Assembly: GCA_964514285.1 (NCBI GenBank)
Contig: CAZEQC010000007.1
Location: forward strand, 1 to 64,000
Length of the DNA stretch: 64,000 nucleotides
Source: SKLM01 sp964514285
GTDB taxonomy: Bacteria; Chloroflexota; Anaerolineae; B4-G1
Reading direction: 5' to 3'
The notes beneath the pieces were generated by a model. That model was not told where the DNA came from and did no database searches. It saw only the letters and a program-made list of their open reading frames with translations. Made by a program: the position numbers and the translations under genes. Positions 1 through 9,800 of the stretch are shown piece after piece. The first letter of the stretch is position 1; each line of letters opens with the position of its first letter.

Positions 1-737
1 AGGGCGATCAGCTCGACCGGCTCGCCATTGTACTGCCAGACGCCGTCCACCATCTCGGCGCCGAGGTTCTCCATCTCCTCGGCGATGACTTCCTCCGCCC
101 GGTCGGGGTCGTGGGCGTACTGCAGCTCAATCGCCGCGATCTCGGCGGACAACACAGCCGAGTCCTTAGAGGCGAAGTTGACCGGCACGAAGCGCGGCCT
201 CGCCAGCCCGCCCATAATCTCCTCAGCGATATAGCTGCGGTCGATCAACCAGTTCATAGCCTCGCGGATCCTCGGCACGGCGAAGGGGTTAAGGCTGCCG
301 TCCTCGAGCTCGGGGCCCGCCGGGTTGAACGTGATCTCGTTATAGTTGCCGTAGGCCTCCTTCGACTGGATCGTCTCAGAGTCGAAGATCCTCTCGGCGA
401 TGGCCGGCTCGGCGATGTTGTAGGCGTAGACGTCAAGATCGCCAGCCTCCAGCCGCGTCACCGCGGAGTCCGAGGAGGGCTCCTCCGACATAATCACGGT
501 GTCCACCCATGCGCCGGTGCGGGTCACCGGCTCCGGCGTGGGCGTGACCACGACCTCCTTGGTGACCTCGACCTCTTCCTTCTCGGTGACGACCTTGGTG
601 ACCTCGACCTCCTCCTGCTCCGTGACGACCTTGGTCACCTCAACGGTCCGAACGACTTCCTGCGGCTGGCACGCCGTAATCACGAAAGCCGCGACCACGA
701 CGAGGCTGAGCAGGGCAAACCACTTCTTGCTGTGCAT
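1..737 (-). CDS. ABC transporter substrate-binding lipoprotein (peptide/SBP_bac_5 type), 3' end cut by window
   Basis: The first 245 codons of an exported solute-binding protein are visible; the rest lies beyond the left edge. A lipoprotein signal peptide ends in ITAC (Cys23). It is followed by a threefold degenerate repeat of the type VEVTKVVTE (about residues 29-62) and a PTPEP linker, a surface-tether design common in Chloroflexota lipoproteins. The following sequence (PRIREAMNWLIDRSYIAEEIMGG and surrounding residues) fits the oligopeptide/dipeptide-binding family. The ATG has a strong GGAGGAG site 6 bases upstream. A well-formed promoter lies about 180 bases upstream. The ligand cannot be told from this fragment. 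Confidence 0.8.
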   Translation of the reverse strand, partial: MHSKKWFALLSLVVVAAFVITACQPQEVVRTVEVTKVVTEQEEVEVTKVVTEKEEVEVTKEVVVTPTPEPVTRTGAWVDTVIMSEEPSSDSAVTRLEAGDLDVYAYNIAEPAIAERIFDSETIQSKEAYGNYNEITFNPAGPELEDGSLNPFAVPRIREAMNWLIDRSYIAEEIMGGLARPRFVPVNFASKDSAVLSAEIAAIELQYAHDPDRAEEVIAEEMENLGAEMVDGVWQYNGEPVELIA

Positions 738-921
738 TTGGTCTCCTCCTTAGTGTAGAGCTTTAAGAAAAAGTTGCGACGATACGCTCTCAAACCATTG
801 GTGGTTCTTCTGCTCTTTCACCTCCTTTCACGGATAGAACGCCCACGACTAGCCTGTGCGGCCCGGCAGACTGCAGTGAGGGGTACAGCGCGGGCCTTTA
901 TAGGTATTAAGAGGTGTCGAT

Positions 922-950
922 ATTATACTAGAACCCCAATAAAGGGGCAA
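922..950 (-). promoter_or_regulatory. Sigma70-like promoter for the substrate-binding lipoprotein
   Basis: On the minus strand a -35 TTGCCC (945-950) and a perfect -10 TATAAT (922-927) are separated by 17 bases. It would give a leader of roughly 180 bases before the lipoprotein ATG. The leader also carries the end of the trmD intergenic region. No riboswitch fold was recognised in it. Confidence 0.6.
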
Positions 951-1021
951 ATCAACTTGGCAAGGGACTCTGACGCTCTACCACCCTGTCACTGAGTATA
1001 CTTCGAGGCCTTTCCCATGGT

Positions 1022-1855
1022 TCAATCTCGCACCAGAGCAACCTCATCCTCGCCCAACTGCGAAAGGAATTCGCGATCCTCCAGAGACAGGTCAGCCTCC
1101 GCCAGGAGATCGGGGCGACGTTCCCAGGTGCGGCGCAGCGCCTGCTCGCGACGCCAGCGCGCCACGGCAGCGTGATCGCCGGAGGTCAGCACGTCCGGCA
1201 CTCCCCAACCACGAAAGGCGCGCGGGCGCGTGTAGTGCGGCCCCTCCAGTAGGCCCCGGGCGTGGGAGTCCTGAACCGTCGCCGTCGGATCACCCAGCAC
1301 ACCCGGGATCAACCGCGTCACGGCATCGATAATCACCATCGCGGCCAGCTCGCCGCCGGTGAGGACGTAATCGCCGATGGAGAGCTCATCGGTCGCCAGG
1401 TGCTGGCGCACCCGCTCGTCCACCCCCTCGTACCGCCCGCAGATCAACGCGATGCGCCGGTACGTCGAGAGCTCCTCCGCGATCTCCTGCGACAACAGAC
1501 GCCCTTGAGGCGTCAGCAGAATCACCGGCACCTCTTCCTCATCGGCCGGGGCCCTCTCTTCCAACGGGCCCAGCACGGCCTCCACCGCGTTGAAGATCGG
1601 CTCGGCCTTCATCACCATCCCCCCTCCTCCCCCGTAGGGAGGCTCATCGGTGACGTGGTGCTTATCGGTGGCGTACTGCCGGATGTCGTGCAGCGCCACG
1701 GAAAGCTGCCCCTCCTCCCGAGCGCGCGCCAGGATGCTCTCATCCAAGGGCCCCCGGAACATCTCCGGGAAAAGAGTGAAGACGTCAAACGCGATCGACG
1801 GCAAATGCGACGCGGCATCCGTCTTGCTCGCCGGAGGAGGAGAGGGTCGATCCAT
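1022..1855 (-). CDS. trmD: tRNA (guanine-N1)-methyltransferase TrmD
   Basis: TrmD transfers a methyl group from SAM to N1 of G37 in tRNAs that read CNN codons, which prevents frameshifting. The 277-residue protein has the N-terminal FDVFTLFPEMF block, the PPYGGGGGMVMK loop, the CGRYEGVDERV segment and the knot motif SIGDYVLTGGELA that binds SAM. The C-terminal helical tRNA-binding part is present (SGDHAAVARWRREQALRRT). Its length is slightly above the usual 240-250 because of short extra tails at both ends. Its ATG overlaps the TGA of the upstream dipeptidase gene (TGATG), so the two are probably translationally coupled. The usual rimM/rpsP/rplS neighbours are absent. Confidence 0.96.
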   Translation of the reverse strand: MDRPSPPPASKTDAASHLPSIAFDVFTLFPEMFRGPLDESILARAREEGQLSVALHDIRQYATDKHHVTDEPPYGGGGGMVMKAEPIFNAVEAVLGPLEERAPADEEEVPVILLTPQGRLLSQEIAEELSTYRRIALICGRYEGVDERVRQHLATDELSIGDYVLTGGELAAMVIIDAVTRLIPGVLGDPTATVQDSHARGLLEGPHYTRPRAFRGWGVPDVLTSGDHAAVARWRREQALRRTWERRPDLLAEADLSLEDREFLSQLGEDEVALVRD

Positions 1856-2904
1856 CAGCTTGGTAGAGCGTCCCTCAAGACACGCAGCCAGTTCCCGCTC
1901 AGAATGGCCTCGACGTGTTCCTCGTCGTAACCCGCCTCCCCCAGAGCCAGCCCGATGTGCTGCAGGTCAGCAACGGTGTTCAGCTCAGGCGGGGTGTGAT
2001 CGGCGCCGAAACCGCCGTCGAAGTCGGAGCCCAGGCCCACGTGGGCCGCATCGCCGACCACCTGACAGACATGGTCTATGGCCGCCGTGACGTCGGCCAA
2101 TGTGGCCCCGGCGGTCTGCCAGTCGGGGCGCAGGAAGAACGTGGCCGGGACGATGCCGACGACGCCATCCCGATCGGCCAAGCGCCGAATCATCTCATCC
2201 GAGAGCTGACGGGCCCCCGGCACGAGCGCACGGGGGTTGGCGTGGGTGGCGACGACACGCCCCTCGAAGCGCCCCACCGCTTCGAAGAAGGATGCCTCGG
2301 CCAGGTGACTGACGTCGAGGACCATGCCCAATCCGGCCATCACCTCCAGCAGCTCACGCCCCTGGTCGGTGAGCGGCCCCGGGGCCGCGTCGCCGCCGGC
2401 ATATCGCGTCCCCGCCTTCCAGGAGAGGCCGACCAACCGGATGCCCCGCTCGAACCAGTGCTCGATCTCGGCGGGCTCGCGGATTGGATCGGCGCCCTCC
2501 ATCAAGGGCACGATGCCCACTTGGGGGGATTCGCCCCGCCACGACGCCAGCACGTCACTCAGGTCCTCCTCACTCCCCACCAGGGTCACTTGCTCCTCCT
2601 CGGCCAGGCGATGGTAGGCGTCGAGCTGCTGCTGGCCCAGGGCGTGAGCTTCGTCAGCATTGGTGTACGTCTGGGGACCGAGCTCCCGCCCCGGCCGTGC
2701 GGGTGCAGCGTAGACGGTGCCGAAGACGACGGCGACCTGACCGTCCAGCCATTCGGGCAGACCCACCATACAGAGCCCGTTCCGATCGGGAGCGTCGGTT
2801 CCGACCTCCAGACGACGCGTCTTCAGCGCGCTGCGGCGCACGTCACGCCCCAGGGCGACGATGTTCCAGGCAACGTCTTCGTGAGCATCGACAATAAGTG
2901 TCAT
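1855..2904 (-). CDS. Membrane dipeptidase family M19 (renal dipeptidase-like)
   Basis: This is a zinc amidohydrolase-fold dipeptidase of 349 residues. Visible metal-site elements are VDAHEDVAWN (His8, Asp10), the Glu of LMEGAD, a conserved His in VLDVSHL, another in VVATHAN, and GLGSDFDGG near the end. M19 enzymes cleave dipeptides, including those with a D- or non-standard second residue. No signal peptide is seen, so this copy is probably cytoplasmic. The start chosen has CGGAG eight bases upstream; a longer reading frame reaches further upstream but lacks a site. It overlaps trmD by one base. A minus-strand promoter sits about 125 bases upstream, back to back with that of the FHA gene. Confidence 0.9.
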   Translation of the reverse strand: MTLIVDAHEDVAWNIVALGRDVRRSALKTRRLEVGTDAPDRNGLCMVGLPEWLDGQVAVVFGTVYAAPARPGRELGPQTYTNADEAHALGQQQLDAYHRLAEEEQVTLVGSEEDLSDVLASWRGESPQVGIVPLMEGADPIREPAEIEHWFERGIRLVGLSWKAGTRYAGGDAAPGPLTDQGRELLEVMAGLGMVLDVSHLAEASFFEAVGRFEGRVVATHANPRALVPGARQLSDEMIRRLADRDGVVGIVPATFFLRPDWQTAGATLADVTAAIDHVCQVVGDAAHVGLGSDFDGGFGADHTPPELNTVADLQHIGLALGEAGYDEEHVEAILSGNWLRVLRDALPS

Positions 2905-3030
2905 CAAGAACTCCGTGAGATTCCCTTTGCGCAAGACAGGGCAACCAAGCCAGCGAAACCGATCGCTTAGCTCACAGGAACCGGGGGCACGCCCCCAGCT
3001 CAAACAGCCTCAGGCTCCTCTTCCGCCGCA

Positions 3031-3058
3031 AGTGTACCACAGGCAAACGGTTTGACAA
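3031..3058 (-). promoter_or_regulatory. Promoter for the dipeptidase-trmD operon
   Basis: Minus-strand -35 TTGTCA (3053-3058) and -10 TACACT (3031-3036) are 16 bases apart. The -35 lies on top of the plus-strand -35 of the FHA gene, so the two promoters share the same hexamer region. Confidence 0.55.
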
Positions 3059-3080
3059 CTGAACCCAACGAGCATATACT
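3052..3080 (+). promoter_or_regulatory. Promoter for the FHA-domain gene
   Basis: A consensus -35 TTGACA (3052-3057) and -10 TATACT (3075-3080) are separated by 17 bases. Transcription would begin near 3087, giving a leader of about 110 bases before the ATG. Confidence 0.7.
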
Positions 3081-3195
3081 GGAAAGGCCTGGGACACTCA
3101 AGCCCAACTGTGGTGCTTCGATCGCGCAGAGGATGACGGCAAGTGACTCAGTTATCCCACTTCCAGGCCGGTCCGCCCTCGACCCGGGAGAAACG

Positions 3196-3822
3196 ATGAT
3201 GACAGACAATGCTCAGTTGGTCATAACCAAAGGACCACAACTTGGCGAGACGTTCGTCCTGGACGAGCCGACGCTCGTTCTGGGGCGGGATCCGCGTAAC
3301 GCCATCGTGGTCGACCACCCCCAAGTGTCGCGGCGCCATGCGCGCATCACCCGGGTGAAGGACGTCTGGGTGCTGGAGGATATGGCAAGCACCAACGGCA
3401 CGTGGGTCAACGGCGTCCGTCTCGTCGGGCCGCACGTGCTGACAGCCGGGGACGCGATCGGCCTGAGCGAGGGCGTGATGCTGGAGTTCCAGGAAGAGGA
3501 GCCAGAGACGACGGAGGCTCGCCCTGGGCCATCCACGAGATCGACGCCGCAGCCTCTTCCACCATCGCCTCAGCAGGCATTTGCCCCACAGGCGGGGCTG
3601 GAGGAACCCGATCGGTCGGCGTCGCCAGCAGCTGGACAGAACGACCCGTCATCGATAGGCGAAGGAGCGAAAAGAGAGGCGGATCGAACCGGGCTCTGGA
3701 TCGGGGTCGGCTGTGCCATCTTGCTCCTCATCGCTGCCTGCGCAGCGGTGCTGATCCTTGGATATCTGGACCTGGTGCCGGCCCCATTCCGGGACCTCCT
3801 CCCTGGGATAGGCCTGCCCTGA
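3196..3822 (+). CDS. FHA-domain protein with C-terminal membrane anchor
   Basis: The 208-residue protein has an N-terminal forkhead-associated domain (about residues 8-95) that recognises phosphothreonine peptides. It contains the expected GRD (30-32), SRRH (45-48) and TNGTWVNG (66-73) signatures. A Pro/Ser-rich linker follows (about 100-165) and then one hydrophobic helix near the C-terminus (about 170-195) with a short tail. The FHA domain is therefore predicted to face the cytoplasm, tail-anchored. The start has GGGAG six bases upstream of tandem ATGs and lies after the promoter; the longer frame starts inside the promoter -35. The partner Ser/Thr kinase is not in the window. Confidence 0.85.
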   Translation: MMTDNAQLVITKGPQLGETFVLDEPTLVLGRDPRNAIVVDHPQVSRRHARITRVKDVWVLEDMASTNGTWVNGVRLVGPHVLTAGDAIGLSEGVMLEFQEEEPETTEARPGPSTRSTPQPLPPSPQQAFAPQAGLEEPDRSASPAAGQNDPSSIGEGAKREADRTGLWIGVGCAILLLIAACAAVLILGYLDLVPAPFRDLLPGIGLP

Positions 3823-3960
3823 TGCACGCGGCCCTCATAGAGGTCGTAGATCGAGAGATGAAGCGGAGACCGATGGCGTCTCTAGAGAGCCTCAATGTCC
3901 ATCGCGCAGGAGGCCGGACAGATGGGGGTCGACGGAGAGCAACGAGAAGGGAGTGACGTC

Positions 3961-5286
3961 ATGCTTATCACACATGCCCGATTGGCCACGTTTGGCAGCG
4001 AGCCGCGGTTGATTGAGGACGGCGCGCTGCTCCTTGATGGGGAGCATATTGCAGCCCTGGGCACGACCTCAGCGCTGACGACGCAGTTCCCGGACGTCGA
4101 TCGCTGGGACGCCGGAGGACAGCTGGTGCTGCCCGCCTCGCTATGCGCCCACACCCACTTCTACGGCGCCTTCTCGCGAGGGATGGAGATACCCGGTCAA
4201 CCGCCGAAGACCTTCCCCCAGATCCTCCAGCAGCTCTGGTGGCGTCTGGACAAGGCACTCACTTTGGAAGACGTACGTTACTCAGCTCTGGTCTGCCTGG
4301 TGGACGCCGTTCGACATGGTACAACGACCCTCATCGACCACCACGCCAGCCCGAACGCCATTGACGGCAGCCTCGACGTGATCGCCGAGGCGGTCCAAGA
4401 GGCAGGTCTGCGCGCCAGTCTCTGCTATGAGGTCACAGACCGGGACGGCGAGGGGCGAGCCCGGGACGGCATCGAGGAGAATGTGCGATTTGCACAGACG
4501 GTGCGCGAGCGCCCTCGGCTGGCCGCTTCCTTCGGCCTGCACGCCTCGCTCACCCTCTCCGACGAGACGCTGGCGGACTGCGTGGCAGCCGCAGACGACC
4601 TGGGGCTGGGGTTCCACGTCCACGTCGCGGAGGGCATCTCCGACCAGGAGAATGCGTTGCGTAAGAGCGGCAAACGCGTCGTGCATCGGCTGGGCGACGC
4701 CGGCATCCTTGGGCCCAAGACGATCGCCGTCCACTGCGTCCACGTCGATGAGGGGGAGATCGCCAGGCTGGCGGATACCGAGACGTGGGTCACGCACCAA
4801 CCACGCTCGAATATGAACAACGCCGTGGGTGTGGCGCCGGTCGAGGAGATGCTCAAGCAGGGCGTCCATATCGGGCTGGGCAACGACGGCTTCTCCAACC
4901 AGATGTTCGCCGAGATGAAGGCCGCCTACTTCGTGCACAAGCTGGCCCAAGGCGATCCACAGGCGATGCCCGGCAACCTGGTGACGGATCTGGCCTACGC
5001 CAACAACGCCCGCCTGGCCCGGGTCTTCTGGCCCGACCAGCGTCTGGGCGAGCTGAGCGAGGGCGCCATAGCAGACCTGGTCTTCGTCGACTACCATCCC
5101 ACGACGCCGCTCTCGGTGGATAACCTGCCCTGGCATATGCTGTTCGGCTTTGAGGCCTCTATGATCACCAGCACGGTATGCGCGGGACGGGTTCTGATGC
5201 GAGACCGAGAGCTGCTGACCTTGAATGAGGAGGCCATCACGGCCCGCTCAAGGGAATTGGCGGCCGAGGCCTGGAGCCGGGTCTAG
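3961..5286 (+). CDS. ssnA: SsnA-like amidohydrolase / aminohydrolase
   Basis: This 441-residue amidohydrolase-superfamily enzyme has the HxH metal pair (AHTH, His64/His66), a DHHASPN segment, HVHVAEG, IAVHCVHV and GLGNDGF with the catalytic Asp. The DHHASP-containing region, the WWRLD block and the RSNMNN block match what is known of Escherichia coli SsnA more closely than guanine or chlorohydrolase relatives. The substrate of SsnA proteins is not settled; deamination of a heterocyclic amine is the usual assumption. Start: ATG preceded by GGGAGTG. The genes around it (FHA protein, CBS protein) give no functional hint. The xanthine-dehydrogenase or selenium genes that accompany ssnA elsewhere are absent. 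Confidence 0.8.
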   Translation: MLITHARLATFGSEPRLIEDGALLLDGEHIAALGTTSALTTQFPDVDRWDAGGQLVLPASLCAHTHFYGAFSRGMEIPGQPPKTFPQILQQLWWRLDKALTLEDVRYSALVCLVDAVRHGTTTLIDHHASPNAIDGSLDVIAEAVQEAGLRASLCYEVTDRDGEGRARDGIEENVRFAQTVRERPRLAASFGLHASLTLSDETLADCVAAADDLGLGFHVHVAEGISDQENALRKSGKRVVHRLGDAGILGPKTIAVHCVHVDEGEIARLADTETWVTHQPRSNMNNAVGVAPVEEMLKQGVHIGLGNDGFSNQMFAEMKAAYFVHKLAQGDPQAMPGNLVTDLAYANNARLARVFWPDQRLGELSEGAIADLVFVDYHPTTPLSVDNLPWHMLFGFEASMITSTVCAGRVLMRDRELLTLNEEAITARSRELAAEAWSRV

Positions 5287-5323
5287 CCGACCCGACCACC
5301 TGGTACGCTTTCGCAGCTTGGGG

Positions 5324-5329
5324 TATAAT
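5324..5329 (+). promoter_or_regulatory. Probable -10 element for the CBS-ACT gene
   Basis: A perfect TATAAT lies in the gap after the amidohydrolase gene. No convincing -35 is seen 16-18 bases upstream, so this is a weak promoter call. The leader to the GTG start would be about 135 bases. Confidence 0.35.
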
Positions 5330-5469
5330 CATTCTCTAGATTGGTGCCTCGATAATCGTCTTTGATATCAATCCTGCAACGATTCACGTGGCCCTCCCGG
5401 CGGATCCAGCTGGAGCAGGGAGCAGGCCAGGTGGACCGTTACCCATCACCAAAGCTAAGGAGGTTGACA

Positions 5470-6135
5470 GTGTTAGTGAAAGACCGCATGAGCAAGCCCC
5501 CCATCACAATCCGTGAAAACGTGGGTGTCGAGGACGCGCTACAGCTGATGCATAATGAGGACATCAGGCGACTTCCCGTCGTGAACAAACAGGGAAAGAT
5601 GGTCGGCATCGTCTCCGAGCTTGACCTCTTGAAGGTCTCCCCATCGCCAGCGACCTCTTTGAGCGTCTACGAGATCCCTTACCTGTTGGCCAAGATCAAG
5701 ATGGCGGACGTGATGACCAAGGACGTCATCTCGGTCACAGAGAACACGCCCCTTGAGGAGGCAGCCCGGGTGATGGCCGACAACAAGATCGGCGGGCTTC
5801 CTGTAACGCGGGATGGCAAGGTCGTCGGTGTGGTCACCGAGACGGACCTCTTCAAGACCTTCCTGGAGATGCTAGGCGGCCGGGAGGAGGGCGTGCGGAT
5901 CAGCATGTTCGTGCCCGACGAGGAGGGTATGCTGGCCAAGATCACGGGCAAGATCTCGGAGATGGGCGTCAATATCACGGCTCTGAGCACCATCAGGGGC
6001 GAGGACCCCAGCGAGTACTTGGTCACACTTCGGGTGGAGGAGGAAGCCGATCAGGATGCCCTGATCGTGGCGATGCAGGATATGGGCCTGACCCTGGAGG
6101 ACGCCCGGTTCTGCAGACTGCCGGCCTGCGACTAA
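5470..6135 (+). CDS. CBS-domain pair with C-terminal ACT domain (AcuB-like)
   Basis: The 221-residue protein has two CBS domains (about residues 1-60 and 75-140; the motifs VVNKQGKMVGIVSELDLL and VTRDGKVVGVVTETDLF are typical). An ACT domain follows (about 148-215; FVPDEEGMLAKITGKISEMGVN). CBS pairs bind adenosyl ligands and ACT domains bind amino acids, so this is a small-molecule sensor of the AcuB type; its target is unknown. GTG start: AAGGAGG sits at ideal distance upstream, whereas the longer frame has no ribosome site. AcuB in Bacillus belongs to acetoin metabolism, but no such genes are near. Confidence 0.8.
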   Translation: MLVKDRMSKPPITIRENVGVEDALQLMHNEDIRRLPVVNKQGKMVGIVSELDLLKVSPSPATSLSVYEIPYLLAKIKMADVMTKDVISVTENTPLEEAARVMADNKIGGLPVTRDGKVVGVVTETDLFKTFLEMLGGREEGVRISMFVPDEEGMLAKITGKISEMGVNITALSTIRGEDPSEYLVTLRVEEEADQDALIVAMQDMGLTLEDARFCRLPACD

Positions 6136-6277
6136 TACGACAGCAGCGCTTTCGGCAACGAGAGACTTCCGAAGTCCGGCAAGCTGCCTATCGGAAGCCA
6201 TCAGACCTGCCCGAGGAGCATTCAGCGCCTTGAGAGGTCACGATGAGGGCTTCGGAGGTCTTTTTGGGAAGAAGAGG

Positions 6278-6772
6278 ATGGGTTCGATGATCGACTCCAG
6301 AAGGGCCAGACGCTACGAGCGGCTATACGACCAGCTGAAGGAGCTGATTGAGGACAAGTCCCCCAACCTCACAGCAGCGATGGCCACGATCTGCGCCGTG
6401 CTCCATCACAAGATGCCTCACCACTTCTGGACCGGCTTCTACGTCGTCGCCTCCGAGGATCAGCTCCACGTAGGGCCCTATCAGGGCCCGGTCGCCTGCC
6501 AGATCCTGGAAGGCCGCGGGGTCTGCCTCCACTGCGCCCGCACCGGCCAAGCTGTGATTGTGCCGGATGTGGACCAGTTCCCGGGCCACATCGCCTGTGA
6601 CGCCCGCTCCAGAAGCGAGATCGCGGTGCCGGTGAAGAAAGGATCGCCGTCGGGGGAGGAGCATCAGGTCGTCGCGGTGCTCGACGTTGACGCGACCGAG
6701 CTGCGGCAGTTTGATGAGGATGACGCCGCACCGCTGGAGAGGATTCTGAGCTTGCTCCAGCCCTACCTGTGA
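6278..6772 (+). CDS. msrC: Free methionine-(R)-sulfoxide reductase (fRMsr), GAF-type
   Basis: This single GAF domain protein of 164 residues matches the YebR/MsrC family, which reduces free Met-R-sulfoxide through active-site cysteines. The diagnostic string GPVAC (Cys74), GRGVC (Cys83), and GHIACD (Cys107) followed by SRSEIAVP is present, so all three family cysteines are retained; an extra Cys86 is also there. The length equals that of the E. coli enzyme. Start is uncertain between this ATG and one three codons on; both follow a purine-rich GGGAAGAAGAGG. It would repair oxidised methionine in the cytoplasm, using thioredoxin. Confidence 0.85.
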   Translation: MGSMIDSRRARRYERLYDQLKELIEDKSPNLTAAMATICAVLHHKMPHHFWTGFYVVASEDQLHVGPYQGPVACQILEGRGVCLHCARTGQAVIVPDVDQFPGHIACDARSRSEIAVPVKKGSPSGEEHQVVAVLDVDATELRQFDEDDAAPLERILSLLQPYL

Positions 6773-6803
6773 TGGGGGCATCGACGAGCCGGGGCCACAC
6801 CAG

Positions 6804-9800
6804 CTAGGGAACCACCAGGTCGCCGTCGACCGCCCACGATCGCCCGCAAGCCTGAGCCAGCGCCAGCATCAAGAAGAACGTCAGCGCCAGATCTGGGAAG
6901 AAGAAGGCGTTGTCCACCAAGCCGTGCGCCAGCACGGCCGCCATGCCGCCGACCAAGCCCAGATCCCTCGCGCCCCCGTCGTCCCGTCGCTTGAGGGTCC
7001 GCCAGAAGCTCACCTGCGCGGCAAGGCCCGCCAGGACGCCAAGGATCCCCAGTCGCGTCCAATGATCCAACAGGAGGTTGTGGGCGTGCTCCAGGTTGAA
7101 CTCTTCCCAGGCGGTGGGCAGGACGTAGCGGCTCCGATAGGCCTCCAGGAAGTTACCCGGCCCAACGCCGAGCAGGGGATGCTCCCGCACCATCCGCAGG
7201 CTGCTCCGCCACAGCTTCAGGCGAAAGAAAGTCGTCCCCTGCCCCAGGTCGAGGAGCCCGGCGAAGCGCGGGAGCCGCAATAGCGGTATCAGCACCAATC
7301 CCCCCACCGCGACCAGCACCACGGCTGCCCAACGGTAGCGCCCGCCGGCCCGCCATCCCAGGGCCAGCACGGCGGCGGGGAGCGCCAGCAGCAAGGCCCC
7401 CCGGGAGAAGCTGAGCGCCACCGCCGCCGTCACCAGCAGGAAAGCCAGGGTGACGAGCTTGCGACGACGCCCGCCAGAGCCCCACAGCGCCTCGGCAGCC
7501 AGAAAGGGCCAGACACGACCCAGATAGAGCCCCGCGCTGTTCGGCGAGTGGTAGACGCTCTGGATGCGCAGCGTCCCTCCCTCTGCCGCAACCAGGTTCC
7601 GTCCCAGAGCCATCTGCCCGACCCCGATCAGCGCCACCGCGGCACCGCCCAGCAAGAACCCATCGATGATCCGTCGCCACGCTCCGCGGCCCAAGGGAGC
7701 CAGCCGGAGGAGCGCGTAGTAGAGCGCCGGCAGCAGGAAGACGGACCGTAGCTCGAACAAGGCCGCCATACGATCCCCAGCGGCCGCACCAGCGACCAGC
7801 GCGGCCAGGATCAACAGCGCGACCGCGGCGTCCATCCCCCCGAAGGCGACGTCAGAATCGTGGGGGGACGTGACCGCATCGTCCGGGAGATTCGGGGGCC
7901 AACGCACCAGCCGGAAAGGCGCGAACCGTGGCACGACGTACGCGATCAAGGTGAGCAGCACCAGGATCTCGGGCAGGCTCAACGCATAGTAGACCATGCC
8001 CTCTGGCACCAGATAGAAGGGGGCCGCGGCGGCGATCAAGGCCAGACCCACGTCCAGACGAAGGGAGAGAAGAAAAGCCAGCGCCGGCAGCGTCAAAAGG
8101 CTCAATATGAAGGTAGAGGCTGTCAAGAGAGCGTGGGGGGGCAAACGCCCCCAGCTTTGCGCAGCCGTACCCCAGAAAGCGCCGGTCAACCCCACGATCA
8201 ACGCCATTTGCACCGCCTCCGGCAGCCGAAGGAACGCCGTCGCCAGAGAGGCCCACCGAACTCGACGCAGGTCCCGCGCCGCTAGAGCCGTCAGGAAGAG
8301 CGCTGCCGCGCCGATCAAGGCCAGCTTCCACCACGTGCCCTTGCGCACCGGCGCCGCTCCCACCCGCCAGTCGACCAGCGGCCACTGCCCCCGCCCCCCC
8401 TCGGCCACGACCTCGACGCCGTGCGCACCGGGCGCCAGGCCGGTGACCAAGGGAACAGTGGCCAGCGTGGACCGCTCGTCGTACAACACCACGTAAGCCC
8501 GCCCCTGCTCGTCCCGCGGCAGGGCGTTGGCTGGCTTCCCATCCACCGTGACATAGAGAAAGCCGCGGTAAGGGCCACGACGTACGGTCAGCGCGAGACG
8601 CGTGCCATCGAAGCGGAAGCGGGCCGGCTCGCCGGTCGGGCCCGCCGAGGAGGGACCGCCGCCGGTCGACGGCGACAGACGGTCGACGTCCGCCGCCAGC
8701 GGCCCCGCGCACCAGCCGTCGCCGTACGTTGCCCACCGACTGCGCGCCGGATAGCCGCCGACCGGCGCGGCATCGGGCAGCGCGTGTGCCCAGTCGGCGA
8801 GGGCCTCGTAGACGGGGCGCGGCGTCCCCTCGGGGGCCACCAGGGCAAACCCCCAGCGGGGATCCTCCAGATCGCCGGCCGACCTGTTGGGCGGCAATCT
8901 GTCCGGTCGGAGCGTCTCAATGATCAACGCGCCCATCCAGGGCCACTCGTTCCGCGCGCGCTCCATCATCGCCACACTGCGCGCCGCCTGCGTTTGTTCG
9001 TCAGTCTGCCCCCAGATCGACGGCTCGCCATCCCAGCCCCGAGGGAGGGCGTTCCACCCCCAATGGCTGGCCCAGATCGCCTTCCCGGCATCGCTGTGCT
9101 CCACCATCACCTGGCGCAGCAACAGCAGCCGCGAGACGTTCAGCAGCGATGGATCGACGCGCCGATCCTCGGGGCCGGTGTCGAAGCCGTAAGCTTTAGC
9201 CGCCACCACGTCGAAGCTGGGGCCAGCGCCGGCCTGATAGAGGCGCTCCAGGTAACGCACCTCGCTCAGGTTCCGGGGGCCGGTCTCTGTGGTGGGCGCC
9301 AGACCGGCCAGCAGAATGGAAGCCTCCGGATCGGCGGCGCGGATGGCCCGCGCCGTGCGGGCCAGCAGATCGGCGTAGGCGGACGGGTTGACCGGCCCAT
9401 CACCCCAGTGCGCCGCAAGGTTCGGCTCGTCCCAGATCTGATAATGATCGACCTGGTCACCATATCGTTCCGCAAAAGCCCCGGCAAAGGCGGCAAACTG
9501 ATCGGGATCCTTGGGGGGAACCGGGGGATCGTCCTCGAGCACGGCGACCAGCCTCAACTGGGGGTAGTCGTCCAGGGCGCGCATCAGGCGGTCGATCCGG
9601 GACCACTGGAAGCCAGCAGCCGGCTCGTCCTCCTTGACCTGACTCCAGGTGAAAGACTGCCGCACCCAGACAAATCCTCCGTCGGCCACACGAGCCAGCG
9701 CCGACGTCACCTCCTGATCGCGGTACCGATCCAGCGCGACGTTGACGCCGAGGGCCGGGACGTTGGCCTCCCTCACAGGGGCTGGGAAGCCCCGGGGAAT

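Noticed and set aside
549..653. Direct repeats as a CRISPR array
   Set aside because: Units are contiguous, imperfect and in frame in a protein, with no spacers.
111..758. A 215-codon open frame on the plus strand opposite the lipoprotein gene
   Set aside because: It is antisense to a clear lipoprotein with signal peptide and ribosome site; its product is Arg/His/Asp/Leu-rich with no domain, a shadow of GC-rich coding.
1915..2970. A 351-codon frame antisense to the dipeptidase
   Set aside because: The opposite strand encodes a complete M19 dipeptidase with all metal motifs; the antisense frame has no recognisable feature or start site.
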